DNA of 64,000 nucleotides from the NCBI RefSeq assembly GCF_030068455.1, contig NZ_JAQOSQ010000010.1, forward strand, positions 1 to 64,000, in the 5' to 3' direction. The notes under the pieces were generated by a model. That model worked only from the letters and a program-made list of their open reading frames with translations, made no database searches and had not been told where the DNA came from. Below are positions 45,359-54,009 of this stretch, in pieces. Each line of letters opens with the position of its first letter. Position 1 is the first letter of the stretch. This DNA comes from Roseofilum casamattae BLCC-M143 (GTDB taxonomy: Bacteria > Cyanobacteriota > Cyanobacteriia > Cyanobacteriales > Desertifilaceae). A program made the position numbers and the translations under genes.

Positions 45359-47230
45359 ATGCCCAATTTATTTCCCCCAATACGTTTAAAAATTATGAGC
45401 GACCATTTCAATAAGATAGCTGAAAAACGAAATATTTTATTGGTTGATGATACTCCAGAAAACTTGCGGTTGCTATCCGATCTCTTGAGTCAGCAAGGGT
45501 ATAAAGTGCGCAGCGTGATGAATGGAAAGACAGCAATCAAAGCCGCGATCGCCAAACCTCCAGACCTTATTTTACTCGATATTAATATGCCGAATATGAA
45601 TGGCTACGAGGTCTGTCAAGAGCTAAAAAAAATACCTGAAACTCAAGAGATTCCAGTGATTTTTATTAGCGCGCTAAATGAAGTCTTTGACAAAGTAAAA
45701 TCATTTCGCGTCGGTGGATGCGACTATATCCCCAAACCCTTCCAATTAGAAGAAGTCTTAGCCCGAGTTAACCATCAACTGAATTTAAAAGCAGCTCGGC
45801 TGGAGTTACGAGACTTAAATGCTCAATTAGAAAACCGAGTGCGCCAGCGCACCCAAGAGCTAGAACTGATGAATAGTCAGTTAACTGAAGAAATTCAAGA
45901 ACGGAAGCGAGTACAACAAAAATTGCTGGATATGGCGCTGCACGACTCGCTAACGGGATTGCCCAACCGTGCCTTGTTTATGGAACGGTTAGAATTAGCA
46001 ATCGAGCGAGTAAAAGCCGATTCTAGTTTGCAATTTGCCGTTTTATTTCTCGATTGCGATCGCTTTAAAGTGATTAACGACTCTCTGGGGCATCTCGTCG
46101 GCGACCAACTGTTACAGGCGATCGCCCGACGGCTACAATCCTTAGTACAAGACAAGATGACCATCGCTCGTCTCGGCGGCGATGAATTTACCCTCCTGGT
46201 CGAATCTTGTTCGTCCCTGTCCCAAGCGATCCAACTAGCCAAAGATATCTTAGAACGTCTTTCCCATTCCTTTCAACTGGAGAGAAACGAAGTCTTTATC
46301 AATGCCAGCATCGGAATTGTCCTCAGTCAGCCCCACTACAACAAACCCGAATATATCTTACGAGATGCAGACACCGCCATGTATGCTGCCAAAGCCATGG
46401 GTAAAGGTCAGTACCACGTGTTTAATCCGACTATGCATAATCTGGCAGTGGAACGGCTGATTCTGGAAAATGACCTGAGACGAGCCATACGCAATGAAGA
46501 GTTTTTAGTCCATTATCAACCGATTATTAACTTAGAAACCGGTCGTATTAGCGGGTTTGAAGCCTTAGTCCGATGGCGGCATCCGGAACGAGGATTAATC
46601 AGTCCGGCAGAATTTATCCCCATGAGTGAAGAAACCGGCCTGATTAACGAAATCGGCCGCTGGGTCTTTCAACAAGCTTGCCTACAGCTTAAGGCATGGC
46701 ATCAAGAGCTGGGCGATCGGTCGTTGAAAGTTAGTATTAATCTATCAGTACGACAATTCTCGCAAGCGAACTTGCTCGAAAATGTGACCGACACGATTCA
46801 ATCCTATCAGTTATCCCCCGAATGCTTAACCATGGAAATTACAGAAAGTGCCCTGATCGAAAATCCAGCGCGAGCGAGATCCCTGCTCCACTCGATTCGC
46901 CAGGAAAATATCCAGATTTCCTTGGATGATTTCGGTACGGGATATTCATCTCTATCGTATCTGCATACCTTGCCTATTGATATCTTAAAAATCGATCGCT
47001 CATTTATTTCCGATGTGACCGAAGAAGGAACTCGTCCTAGCCTGATTCAACCCATTATCCAAATCGGTCAAATTTTGGGCATGAAAGTGCTCGCCGAAGG
47101 TATTGAAACTCCGGGACAATTACAAATCCTGCGACAACTCAATTGTAACTTCGGACAAGGGTTTTTCTTTGCCAAAGCATTAAGTCCGCCAGAGGCGACC
47201 GTTCTCTTGCAAGCGAATCCCCAATGGTAA
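45359..47230 (+). CDS. Response regulator with GGDEF and EAL domains
   Basis: A 623-residue protein: REC (about 21-140, Asp in LILLDINMPNMNGYEV), a coiled-coil linker, GGDEF (about 190-345, intact motif RLGGDEFTLL) and EAL (about 365-610, GFEALVRWRHPERG and DDFGTGYSSLSYLHT). Both cyclic-di-GMP active sites look complete, so it could make and degrade the messenger, with the REC domain as switch. The ATG comes straight after the stop of the hybrid kinase (TAAATG), which points to translational coupling. A second ATG at 45395 would remove 12 residues. It is very probably the output protein of the kinases beside it. Confidence 0.93.
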   Translation: MPNLFPPIRLKIMSDHFNKIAEKRNILLVDDTPENLRLLSDLLSQQGYKVRSVMNGKTAIKAAIAKPPDLILLDINMPNMNGYEVCQELKKIPETQEIPVIFISALNEVFDKVKSFRVGGCDYIPKPFQLEEVLARVNHQLNLKAARLELRDLNAQLENRVRQRTQELELMNSQLTEEIQERKRVQQKLLDMALHDSLTGLPNRALFMERLELAIERVKADSSLQFAVLFLDCDRFKVINDSLGHLVGDQLLQAIARRLQSLVQDKMTIARLGGDEFTLLVESCSSLSQAIQLAKDILERLSHSFQLERNEVFINASIGIVLSQPHYNKPEYILRDADTAMYAAKAMGKGQYHVFNPTMHNLAVERLILENDLRRAIRNEEFLVHYQPIINLETGRISGFEALVRWRHPERGLISPAEFIPMSEETGLINEIGRWVFQQACLQLKAWHQELGDRSLKVSINLSVRQFSQANLLENVTDTIQSYQLSPECLTMEITESALIENPARARSLLHSIRQENIQISLDDFGTGYSSLSYLHTLPIDILKIDRSFISDVTEEGTRPSLIQPIIQIGQILGMKVLAEGIETPGQLQILRQLNCNFGQGFFFAKALSPPEATVLLQANPQW

Positions 47231-47233
47231 GCT

Positions 47234-49717
47234 ATGGATGGGCCAGCCCAGGAAGCCCAGGAACGTCTTATGTTCGGTTCTCAGTATTCTCCTGAGTCCA
47301 CTTCTTACTCTTCTCAACCCATGTTCCGAGACTCTAACCTTCCCATTCTCCTTGCCGCCCAGGTATTGGTTTCCAATATCATGGGTATCGTATTAATTGG
47401 ATGGCTGTGGTTGGAGCATCCTTTACCCACGATGCCCGATAACCGCTTTGCTACTGCCATGGAGTTCGCCTGGATTGGAGTTGCGATCGCGACAATTTCC
47501 GGTGGGGCGATCGCCTACTGGTTGCATTGTCACCTGAACAATTTAAACCGGCATCTCCAAACTTTGGGCGATCGCCTGGCCGAGTTATCAGAGCGATCGA
47601 TAGACTCCGATGGCAGCATCTCCAATAGGACGATGGAGGCGTCACCAATGGAGGAGTCACCAGTCGGGAGATCGCCTAGCTCCGAACCACTAATAACAGA
47701 GTCACCAATTGGCGAACTGAATCTGTCACTTATTCTCGAACAAAGCTTAAGCACGGCTCCCGACTTTTCCAATGCTCTACGGATTACTCTAGAACAAATT
47801 ACGCAACTGACGGGATGGAGTTATGCCGAAGCTTGGATTCCGACCGGTGACAAAAGTGCCTTACAATGCTCCCCAATTTGGCACTGCGATCGCCAACAAT
47901 TTAGCTCGGAACACCTAGATGCCTTACAAGACTTCCGTCACTACACCGAAGGACTCATTCTCCTACCCGGCGAAGAAATCCCCGGACGGGTTTGGCAGAG
48001 CAACCAACCCGAATGGCTCGGCAACCTAACTCAAGATAGCGATATTTTCTCCAGAGGAGCCTTTGCTCGAGATGTTGGTTTAGAAGCCGCCTTTGGTTTG
48101 CCCCTTCCTGCCAACGAACCCTTAGCCGCCAACCTGATCCCCAGCCATTCCCAAACCCTCGGCATTCTCGTCTTTTTTATCCGCCAGTCTTCCAAGCCAG
48201 ATCGAGCCTTAATTTCTCTGCTGTCCAAATATGCTCCCGACTTTGGCAGAATCCTCCATCAAAAGCAGATTGCGACTGAATTTAAAACCCTGTTTGCAGC
48301 AATGACCGATCCTATCCTGGTCTTTGACGATCAAGGATATATCCTCAACATCGCTCCGACCACTCCCAAACCCCTATACCAAATGTCTCCTGACTTAATT
48401 GGGAAAAATCTCCAAGATATTTTTGAACCCGAACAAGCCACCACCTTTATTGAATGGATTTGGGAAACTCTCAATACGCAACAAACTTTACAGCGAGAAT
48501 ATAAACTCATCATTAATGACCAAGTGGTTTGGTTTTCAACCACGATTGCCCCCATTAGCAATGTTTCCGGAACTGTAGATTCAGTCATTTGGATTGCTCG
48601 CGATATTACCGAGCGGCAACAAGCCATGGAAGCTCTGTCCAAAGCGAAAGAAACTGCCGAAGAAGCCAATCAGGCTAAAAGTACATTCTTGGCGAAAATG
48701 AGCCACGAATTGCGAACGCCTTTGAATTCTATTTTGGGCTTTACTCAGGTGATGTTGCGCCATATGGATGGGAGTCCTTTACGGTTGACTTCCGAGCAAA
48801 TGGAGGAGCACTTAGGCTATCTCCAGGTGATTCATAACAGCGGCGATCATTTACTGGAACTGATTAACGATCTTTTAGATTGGTCGAAAATTGAAGCCGG
48901 GAAAATGCTGGTAAATCCGACGCAGTTTAATATCTACGAGATTTTAGACACGCTCTATCAGATGTTTCGTCTCAAGGCTGAAAATCAAGGGTTGCGCTTA
49001 GTGTTTGATATCGATCGCGCTGTTCCGCCATTTTTGGAAGCTGATTCTGGGAAGTTACGCCAAATTTTGATTAACCTCTTGGGCAATGCGATGAAATTTA
49101 CCCCCCAAGGTCAGGTAACGGTGCGGGTTTATTGGTCTGAGGGCGAAACCGGCGATCGGGAACAATTAATCTGTGAAGTAGCAGATACGGGGATTGGGAT
49201 TGCACCCACGGAGTTGGAGCAGTTGTTTGAACCATTTGTACAAAGTTCTGGCGATCGCGGATACCAAGAAGGCACGGGGTTAGGATTGCCGATTAGTCAG
49301 CAAATGGTGGAATTGATGGGTGGAGAACTTATGGTAGAATCCGAGGTAGGAGAGGGAACTACATTTCAATTTGTCTTGCCTGTCAAAATCAAAAAAATAA
49401 GCCTGAATTTAAACGAACCTAATGTAAGTATTCCTAAGATTCCCGAGCATCTACAAGGCTTAGGTGTTTCGTTTGACCGAAACTCTCTGGCTGAGGAAAA
49501 GGAAGATTTGAGCTATGTGGCTCCGGCCGATTGGAAAAAACTGCAACAAGCTACTCTAGAAGCTGATGAGGAACGGTTACTCCATATGATTGAGGAAATT
49601 TTTCCTCCGCAAAGTTCTATTTTCAAGTGTTTAAGCCAATGGGTACATGATTTCCGGTTCAATCGCGTTTATGAACTCATTTCTGACCAGATCGCTCATC
49701 TGGAAAATAAATTATAA
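47234..49717 (+). CDS. Membrane sensor histidine kinase (TM2-GAF-PAS-HK)
   Basis: An 827-residue protein with two membrane helices (about 36-59 and 76-98), a GAF-like domain (about 170-345), a PAS domain (about 350-470), HisKA with KMSHELRTPLNSILGF (His at about 491), an ATPase domain (LLGNAMKFT, TGIGIAP, TGLGLPIS; about 595-715), and a C-terminal helical module (about 760-827) that resembles the tail of the hybrid kinase at 41393. No REC domain lies in between, so phosphate must go to a separate REC protein, perhaps one of the neighbours. The gap to the previous gene is 3 nt. Confidence 0.92.
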   Translation: MDGPAQEAQERLMFGSQYSPESTSYSSQPMFRDSNLPILLAAQVLVSNIMGIVLIGWLWLEHPLPTMPDNRFATAMEFAWIGVAIATISGGAIAYWLHCHLNNLNRHLQTLGDRLAELSERSIDSDGSISNRTMEASPMEESPVGRSPSSEPLITESPIGELNLSLILEQSLSTAPDFSNALRITLEQITQLTGWSYAEAWIPTGDKSALQCSPIWHCDRQQFSSEHLDALQDFRHYTEGLILLPGEEIPGRVWQSNQPEWLGNLTQDSDIFSRGAFARDVGLEAAFGLPLPANEPLAANLIPSHSQTLGILVFFIRQSSKPDRALISLLSKYAPDFGRILHQKQIATEFKTLFAAMTDPILVFDDQGYILNIAPTTPKPLYQMSPDLIGKNLQDIFEPEQATTFIEWIWETLNTQQTLQREYKLIINDQVVWFSTTIAPISNVSGTVDSVIWIARDITERQQAMEALSKAKETAEEANQAKSTFLAKMSHELRTPLNSILGFTQVMLRHMDGSPLRLTSEQMEEHLGYLQVIHNSGDHLLELINDLLDWSKIEAGKMLVNPTQFNIYEILDTLYQMFRLKAENQGLRLVFDIDRAVPPFLEADSGKLRQILINLLGNAMKFTPQGQVTVRVYWSEGETGDREQLICEVADTGIGIAPTELEQLFEPFVQSSGDRGYQEGTGLGLPISQQMVELMGGELMVESEVGEGTTFQFVLPVKIKKISLNLNEPNVSIPKIPEHLQGLGVSFDRNSLAEEKEDLSYVAPADWKKLQQATLEADEERLLHMIEEIFPPQSSIFKCLSQWVHDFRFNRVYELISDQIAHLENKL

Positions 49718-49720
49718 TAG

Positions 49721-51169
49721 ATGGGCGGTAAAATTACCCGATCGCGATCGTTTGTTTCTTCCGGCGCTCGTTTCCGATCGTTCACTTTAGTCCTCTTAGT
49801 ATGGTTGCGATCGATGAATTACACTCCCGATCGGCAAGATCCTCCCAATATTTTGCTCGTCGATGATACGCCGAACAATTTGCGTTTGCTCTCGAGTTTG
49901 CTCGGCAAACAAGGATATAAAGTTCGTAGTGTTATTAATGGAATGATGGCTTTAAAAGCGGCTAGTGCCAAACCTCCAGATTTGATTTTACTCGATATCA
50001 ATATGCCTGAGATGAATGGCTATGAGGTCTGCGAAAAATTAAAAGCGAATGAAACAACTCGGAGTATTCCTGTGATTTTTCTCAGTGCTTTAGATGATGT
50101 TTTAGATAAGGTAAAAGCCTTTGAAGTTGGAGGATGTGACTACATTACTAAGCCATTTCAAATTGAAGAAGTGGTCGTCCGCGTAGAAAATCAACTGCAA
50201 TTGCGTCAAGCACAACGAATGCTATCGGAGCAGAATGTGCTTTTGGAGCAAGAAATTTGCGATCGCAAGCGAATTCAAGCCTCTTTAGAAGCACGAGAGG
50301 TGGAACTACAACAAGCATTAAATGAAATTAAAAGTACGCAAATGCAGTTAGTTCAAAAGGAGAAAATGGCGAGTTTGGGGCAATTAGTCGCTGGAATTGC
50401 TCATGAAATTAACAATCCGATTAGCTTTATTTATGGTAATGTTACTTATGCCAATGATTATTTTCTGAGTTTAGTTAATGTTCTGAGAATTTATCAAGAA
50501 CACTATCCTAAACCCCTGCCAGCTGTAGAAAATGCGATCGAAGATATTGACCTAGATTTTGTCGTTGAAGACTTAGGAAAACTGATGAATTCGATGCAGA
50601 CGGGGGTCGAGCGCATCCATGCCATTGTTTTGGGGTTGCGGATTTTTTCTCGACTGGACGAAGCTGCAATTAAAGCGGTCAATCTGCATGAAGGTATTGA
50701 TAGTACATTACTCGTCATTCAGTATCGACTGCAAGCCACAAATAACCGTCCTGCCATCGAGGCGATCGCAAACTATGGCGACTTACCCAAAGTGACTTGT
50801 TCTTCCGGACAACTGAACCAAGTCTTCTTACACCTCATTGAAAATGCGATCGATGCCTTAGATAGTCGGTATCTCGATCCTAATCTAGATCCTTCAATCG
50901 TACCCACCATTCAAATCTCGACCAAATCAATCGATGATAATCGAGTACAAATTTGCTTTACCGATAATGGGATCGGCATTCCGGAAGAGATTACTAACCG
51001 CATTTTCGATCCCTTTTTTACCACCAAAAATGTCGGTCAGGGTACTGGCTTGGGTCTTTCAATTTGCTATCAAATTATTGTCGAACAACACCAGGGAGAA
51101 CTGAGGTACGAAGCCTTACCGGGAGGCGGCAGTCAATTTATTATAGAAATTCCCGTTTATAGAGAATAA
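49721..51169 (+). CDS. Response regulator-histidine kinase (REC-HK)
   Basis: A 482-residue protein with an N-terminal REC (about 42-160, Asp in LILLDINMPEMNGYEV), a coiled coil (about 160-220), a HisKA-like dimerisation domain with the His in GIAHEINNPISFI (about 229) and an ATPase domain (about 330-480; FIHLIENAIDAL-like HLIENAIDAL, DNGIGIPEE, TGLGLSIC). The REC-first order suggests that it receives phosphate from another kinase before acting itself. The frame starts 4 nt after the previous stop; the N-terminal ~31 residues are unusual, and an ATG at 49814 would place REC at the normal distance from the start. Confidence 0.9.
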   Translation: MGGKITRSRSFVSSGARFRSFTLVLLVWLRSMNYTPDRQDPPNILLVDDTPNNLRLLSSLLGKQGYKVRSVINGMMALKAASAKPPDLILLDINMPEMNGYEVCEKLKANETTRSIPVIFLSALDDVLDKVKAFEVGGCDYITKPFQIEEVVVRVENQLQLRQAQRMLSEQNVLLEQEICDRKRIQASLEAREVELQQALNEIKSTQMQLVQKEKMASLGQLVAGIAHEINNPISFIYGNVTYANDYFLSLVNVLRIYQEHYPKPLPAVENAIEDIDLDFVVEDLGKLMNSMQTGVERIHAIVLGLRIFSRLDEAAIKAVNLHEGIDSTLLVIQYRLQATNNRPAIEAIANYGDLPKVTCSSGQLNQVFLHLIENAIDALDSRYLDPNLDPSIVPTIQISTKSIDDNRVQICFTDNGIGIPEEITNRIFDPFFTTKNVGQGTGLGLSICYQIIVEQHQGELRYEALPGGGSQFIIEIPVYRE

Positions 51170-51170
51170 T

Positions 51171-51202
51171 ACCGGACACAAGGAGCAACTCCCCAGTCCG
51201 GT
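51171..51202. terminator. Hairpin between the kinase array and cysC
   Basis: ACCGGAC (51171-51177) and GTCCGGT (51196-51202) pair perfectly around 18 nt. It starts right after the stop of the last kinase gene and separates it from the convergent cysC gene. No clear T-run for the plus strand. Confidence 0.55.
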
Positions 51203-51252
51203 AAAAAAGATGGGGAAAACCCGAGTTTGCCCCAATGTTTTATTTCATCAAA

Positions 51253-51786
51253 CTATGGCATTAAATACTTCAGCTCGACAAGCTTGTTCCAGACTTTATC
51301 CACACTTTCAGATAATTCTTCCAAATCGGTACGGCACTCGATTTCTGGAGCCTCTGGAGGTTCGTAGGGGTCGGAGATACCAGTAAACTGTTTAATCTCG
51401 CCTGCCCTAGCTCGTTTATACAACCCTTTCACATCGCGCTCTTCACAGGTCGCTAAAGGAGCGTTAACATACACTTCCACAAAGTCGCCAATTTTTCCCC
51501 GTACTTCCTGGCGAACGGCGCGATAGGGAGAAATAGCCGAGACCAGAACAATTACACCATTCCGAGTTAGCAATTGCGAGACAAAGCCAATGCGGCGGAT
51601 ATTTTCATCTCGATCTTCCTTGCTAAACCCCAACCCTTTAGTCAGGTTGGTGCGCACAATGTCTCCATCTAATACTTCCAGCTTGCAGTTCTCTGCGAGT
51701 AATTTTTCTTTCAGGGCTTGAGTAATTGTTGTTTTACCGGCACCACTAAGTCCAGTAAACCAAAGAGTAACGCCACGGTGGTTCAT
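51253..51786 (-). CDS. cysC: Adenylylsulfate kinase
   Basis: A 177-residue kinase that phosphorylates adenosine 5'-phosphosulfate (APS) to PAPS in sulfate assimilation. The P-loop GLSGAGKTT (residues 12-20), LDGDIVRTNLTKGLGFSKED (about 38-57), SAISPYR (about 103, the serine region) and GISDPYEPPEAPEI (about 140) are the family's signatures. The enzyme is cytosolic. No other sulfur-assimilation gene adjoins it. The gene is transcribed toward the kinase array. Confidence 0.96.
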   Translation of the reverse strand: MNHRGVTLWFTGLSGAGKTTITQALKEKLLAENCKLEVLDGDIVRTNLTKGLGFSKEDRDENIRRIGFVSQLLTRNGVIVLVSAISPYRAVRQEVRGKIGDFVEVYVNAPLATCEERDVKGLYKRARAGEIKQFTGISDPYEPPEAPEIECRTDLEELSESVDKVWNKLVELKYLMP

Positions 51787-52083
51787 ATAAAAAAAAGACA
51801 GTCTAATGGTTTACTCTACTTTACTCTTTTCCGAAGCCCTTGTCTAATTTTGCCCAATCTCGACAGAATCAAGCAATAGTTTTCCCGAGATAATTAAGGA
51901 GTGGGATTCGTGCCACAAATCCATCGAGCAAACACTATGAATAATCCGATCGCCTCGGCCTTCGATTTCCCTTATCCCGAACGGAGCTGAAGGGTATCCT
52001 GAATGCATGGATGCTTGCAGCAGCAAAAAGGGCGGTATTATGATGGTTAGTTCTGGTGCATAGGTTCGTCTCGGGGAATAGCA
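51787..52083. other. Intergenic region between cysC and treZ
   Basis: 297 bp between two divergent genes. It is A/T-rich next to cysC. I see no ORF with family support and no convincing promoter pair, though both genes must start here. GGGGAAT lies close before the treZ ATG and may serve as a weak ribosome-binding site. Confidence 0.4.
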
Positions 52084-53907
52084 ATGAAAATAGGATCTCA
52101 GTATCTGGGCAATGGACAATGTCTATTTCGAGTCTGGGCCCCTCACCGCAAACAGGTATCCGTGCATCTGGTTTATCCGGAAGACCGGTTCATTCCTCTC
52201 TCCTCAGACCAACGGGGATACTGGTCGGGAACCGCGAGCAATATTACACCGGGATCGCTGTATTTCTATCAATTGGATGGCGATCTGGAACGGCCGGATC
52301 CGGCATCGGTGCTGCAACCGGAAGGGGTTCATCAAGCCTCTGAAGTGGTCGATCGCGATCGCTTTGTCTGGCAGGATCGAGATTGGCAAGGTCTCGATCT
52401 TATGCGTTATATCATTTATGAGTTGCATGTGGGAACGTTTACTGAGGAAGGAACCTTTGATGGCATCATTCAACGGCTGCCCGATCTATTGGAATTGGGA
52501 ATTAATGCCATAGAAATTATGCCGATCGCTGCTTTCCCCGGAACGCGCAACTGGGGGTATGATGGGGTCTATCTCTACGGCGTCCAAGCATCCTATGGCG
52601 GGCCGGATGGGTTGAAACGGTTGGTCAATGCCTGTCACCAAGCCGGAATTGCTGTCATTTTAGATGTAGTTTACAACCACTTCGGCCCGGAAGGTAATTA
52701 TCTGTGGGACTACGGTCCTTATTTTACGGGTAAATATCGCACGCCTTGGGGAGATGCAGTGAACTACGACGATGCCTACAGCGATGAGGTGCGCAATTTT
52801 TTCCAGCAAAATGCCTTATATTGGCTGGAAGAATATCATATTGATGCGCTTCGGTTGGATGCGGTTCATGCCATTTACGATTTTAGCGCTCGCCCGTTTT
52901 TACAACAGATAAGTATTGCGGTAGAAGAGTTAGACGAAAAGTTAGGTTATCCTCATTATTTAATTGCGGAAAGCGACTTGAATGACGCGCGAGTTCTGCA
53001 ACCTCGCGATCGCGGCGGCTTCGGCCATCACAGTCAATGGTGCGACGATTTTCACCATGCCTTGCATACCGCGCTCACTGGAGAAACTTCTGGATATTAT
53101 CAAGATTTCGGACAAATCGAACAGTTAGTGAAATCCTATCAGCAAGGATATGTCTATTCCGGAGACTATTCTCCCCATCGCCAGCGCAGTCACGGCAATT
53201 CTCCGGAAGGATTATCGGGAGAAAATTTTGTGGTTTGTATTCAGAATCACGATCAAGTAGGAAATCGACTGGGTGGCGATCGCATGTCTGCATTAGTCGA
53301 TTTTCCGCGATTAAAGTTAGCGGCTGCTGCTTTGTTGCTCGCGCCATTTATCCCCATGTTATTTATGGGAGAAGAATATGGAGAAACGGCGCCCTTCCAG
53401 TATTTTATCAGTCATGGCGATCGCGATCTAGTCGAAGCCGTTCGTCAAGGCAGAGCGAAAGAATTTCAGTCCTTTGGTTGGGACAAAGAAATTCCCGATC
53501 CCCATAGCGAAAAAGTGTTCCAAGAATCCACATTAAATTGGGAATTAGCCCGAGACGGAGAAGGCAAAATTTTGCGATCGCTCTATCAAACTCTAATCCA
53601 ACTTCGCCGAACTCATCCCGCCTTATCTTCTTTAGCCAGAGAGAACCTAACCGTTATCAATCCTCCCGATACTCGCGCGATTATTTTACATCGCCACGTC
53701 CGTCAATCTCATCTCTATGGCTTCATGAATTTCAAGGCCGATCCCGTTACCTTAGAAACTACTATTATTGATGGGAGTGGTATCCGGATTCTTGACTCTG
53801 ATGAGACTCAATGGTTGGGTTCCGGAGCCACAAATCCCGATCGGATTGATAAGAAATCTCAGATTCAGCTTTCTCCTTGGGGATTCGTTCTCTACTCTCA
53901 AGAGTAA
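52084..53907 (+). CDS. treZ: Maltooligosyltrehalose trehalohydrolase
   Basis: A 607-residue GH13 enzyme. It releases trehalose from maltooligosyl-trehalose. The N-terminal domain (about 1-95, CLFRVWAPHRKQV) is followed by the barrel with region II LRLDAVHAI (nucleophile Asp at about 258), region III in LIAESDLND (acid Glu at about 296) and region IV in QNHDQVGNRLGGDR (about 389). GTRNWGYDGVYLYGVQASYG is typical of TreZ. It works with TreY, encoded next on the same strand after a 102-bp gap. Trehalose protects against desiccation and osmotic stress. Confidence 0.96.
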   Translation: MKIGSQYLGNGQCLFRVWAPHRKQVSVHLVYPEDRFIPLSSDQRGYWSGTASNITPGSLYFYQLDGDLERPDPASVLQPEGVHQASEVVDRDRFVWQDRDWQGLDLMRYIIYELHVGTFTEEGTFDGIIQRLPDLLELGINAIEIMPIAAFPGTRNWGYDGVYLYGVQASYGGPDGLKRLVNACHQAGIAVILDVVYNHFGPEGNYLWDYGPYFTGKYRTPWGDAVNYDDAYSDEVRNFFQQNALYWLEEYHIDALRLDAVHAIYDFSARPFLQQISIAVEELDEKLGYPHYLIAESDLNDARVLQPRDRGGFGHHSQWCDDFHHALHTALTGETSGYYQDFGQIEQLVKSYQQGYVYSGDYSPHRQRSHGNSPEGLSGENFVVCIQNHDQVGNRLGGDRMSALVDFPRLKLAAAALLLAPFIPMLFMGEEYGETAPFQYFISHGDRDLVEAVRQGRAKEFQSFGWDKEIPDPHSEKVFQESTLNWELARDGEGKILRSLYQTLIQLRRTHPALSSLARENLTVINPPDTRAIILHRHVRQSHLYGFMNFKADPVTLETTIIDGSGIRILDSDETQWLGSGATNPDRIDKKSQIQLSPWGFVLYSQE

Positions 53908-54009
53908 AACAAACTCCAGCGTCAAGCAACGAACACCCCAAATCTGCAGATTGACGCTACAATCAATCAATACTCAATTAATATAAATGTATATTTCCTG
54001 CATCGACTT

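Noticed and set aside
41393-51169. A phytochrome or cyanobacteriochrome in the signalling array
   Set aside because: The GAF-like domain lacks a recognisable bilin-binding Cys-His motif, so no photoreceptor claim is made.
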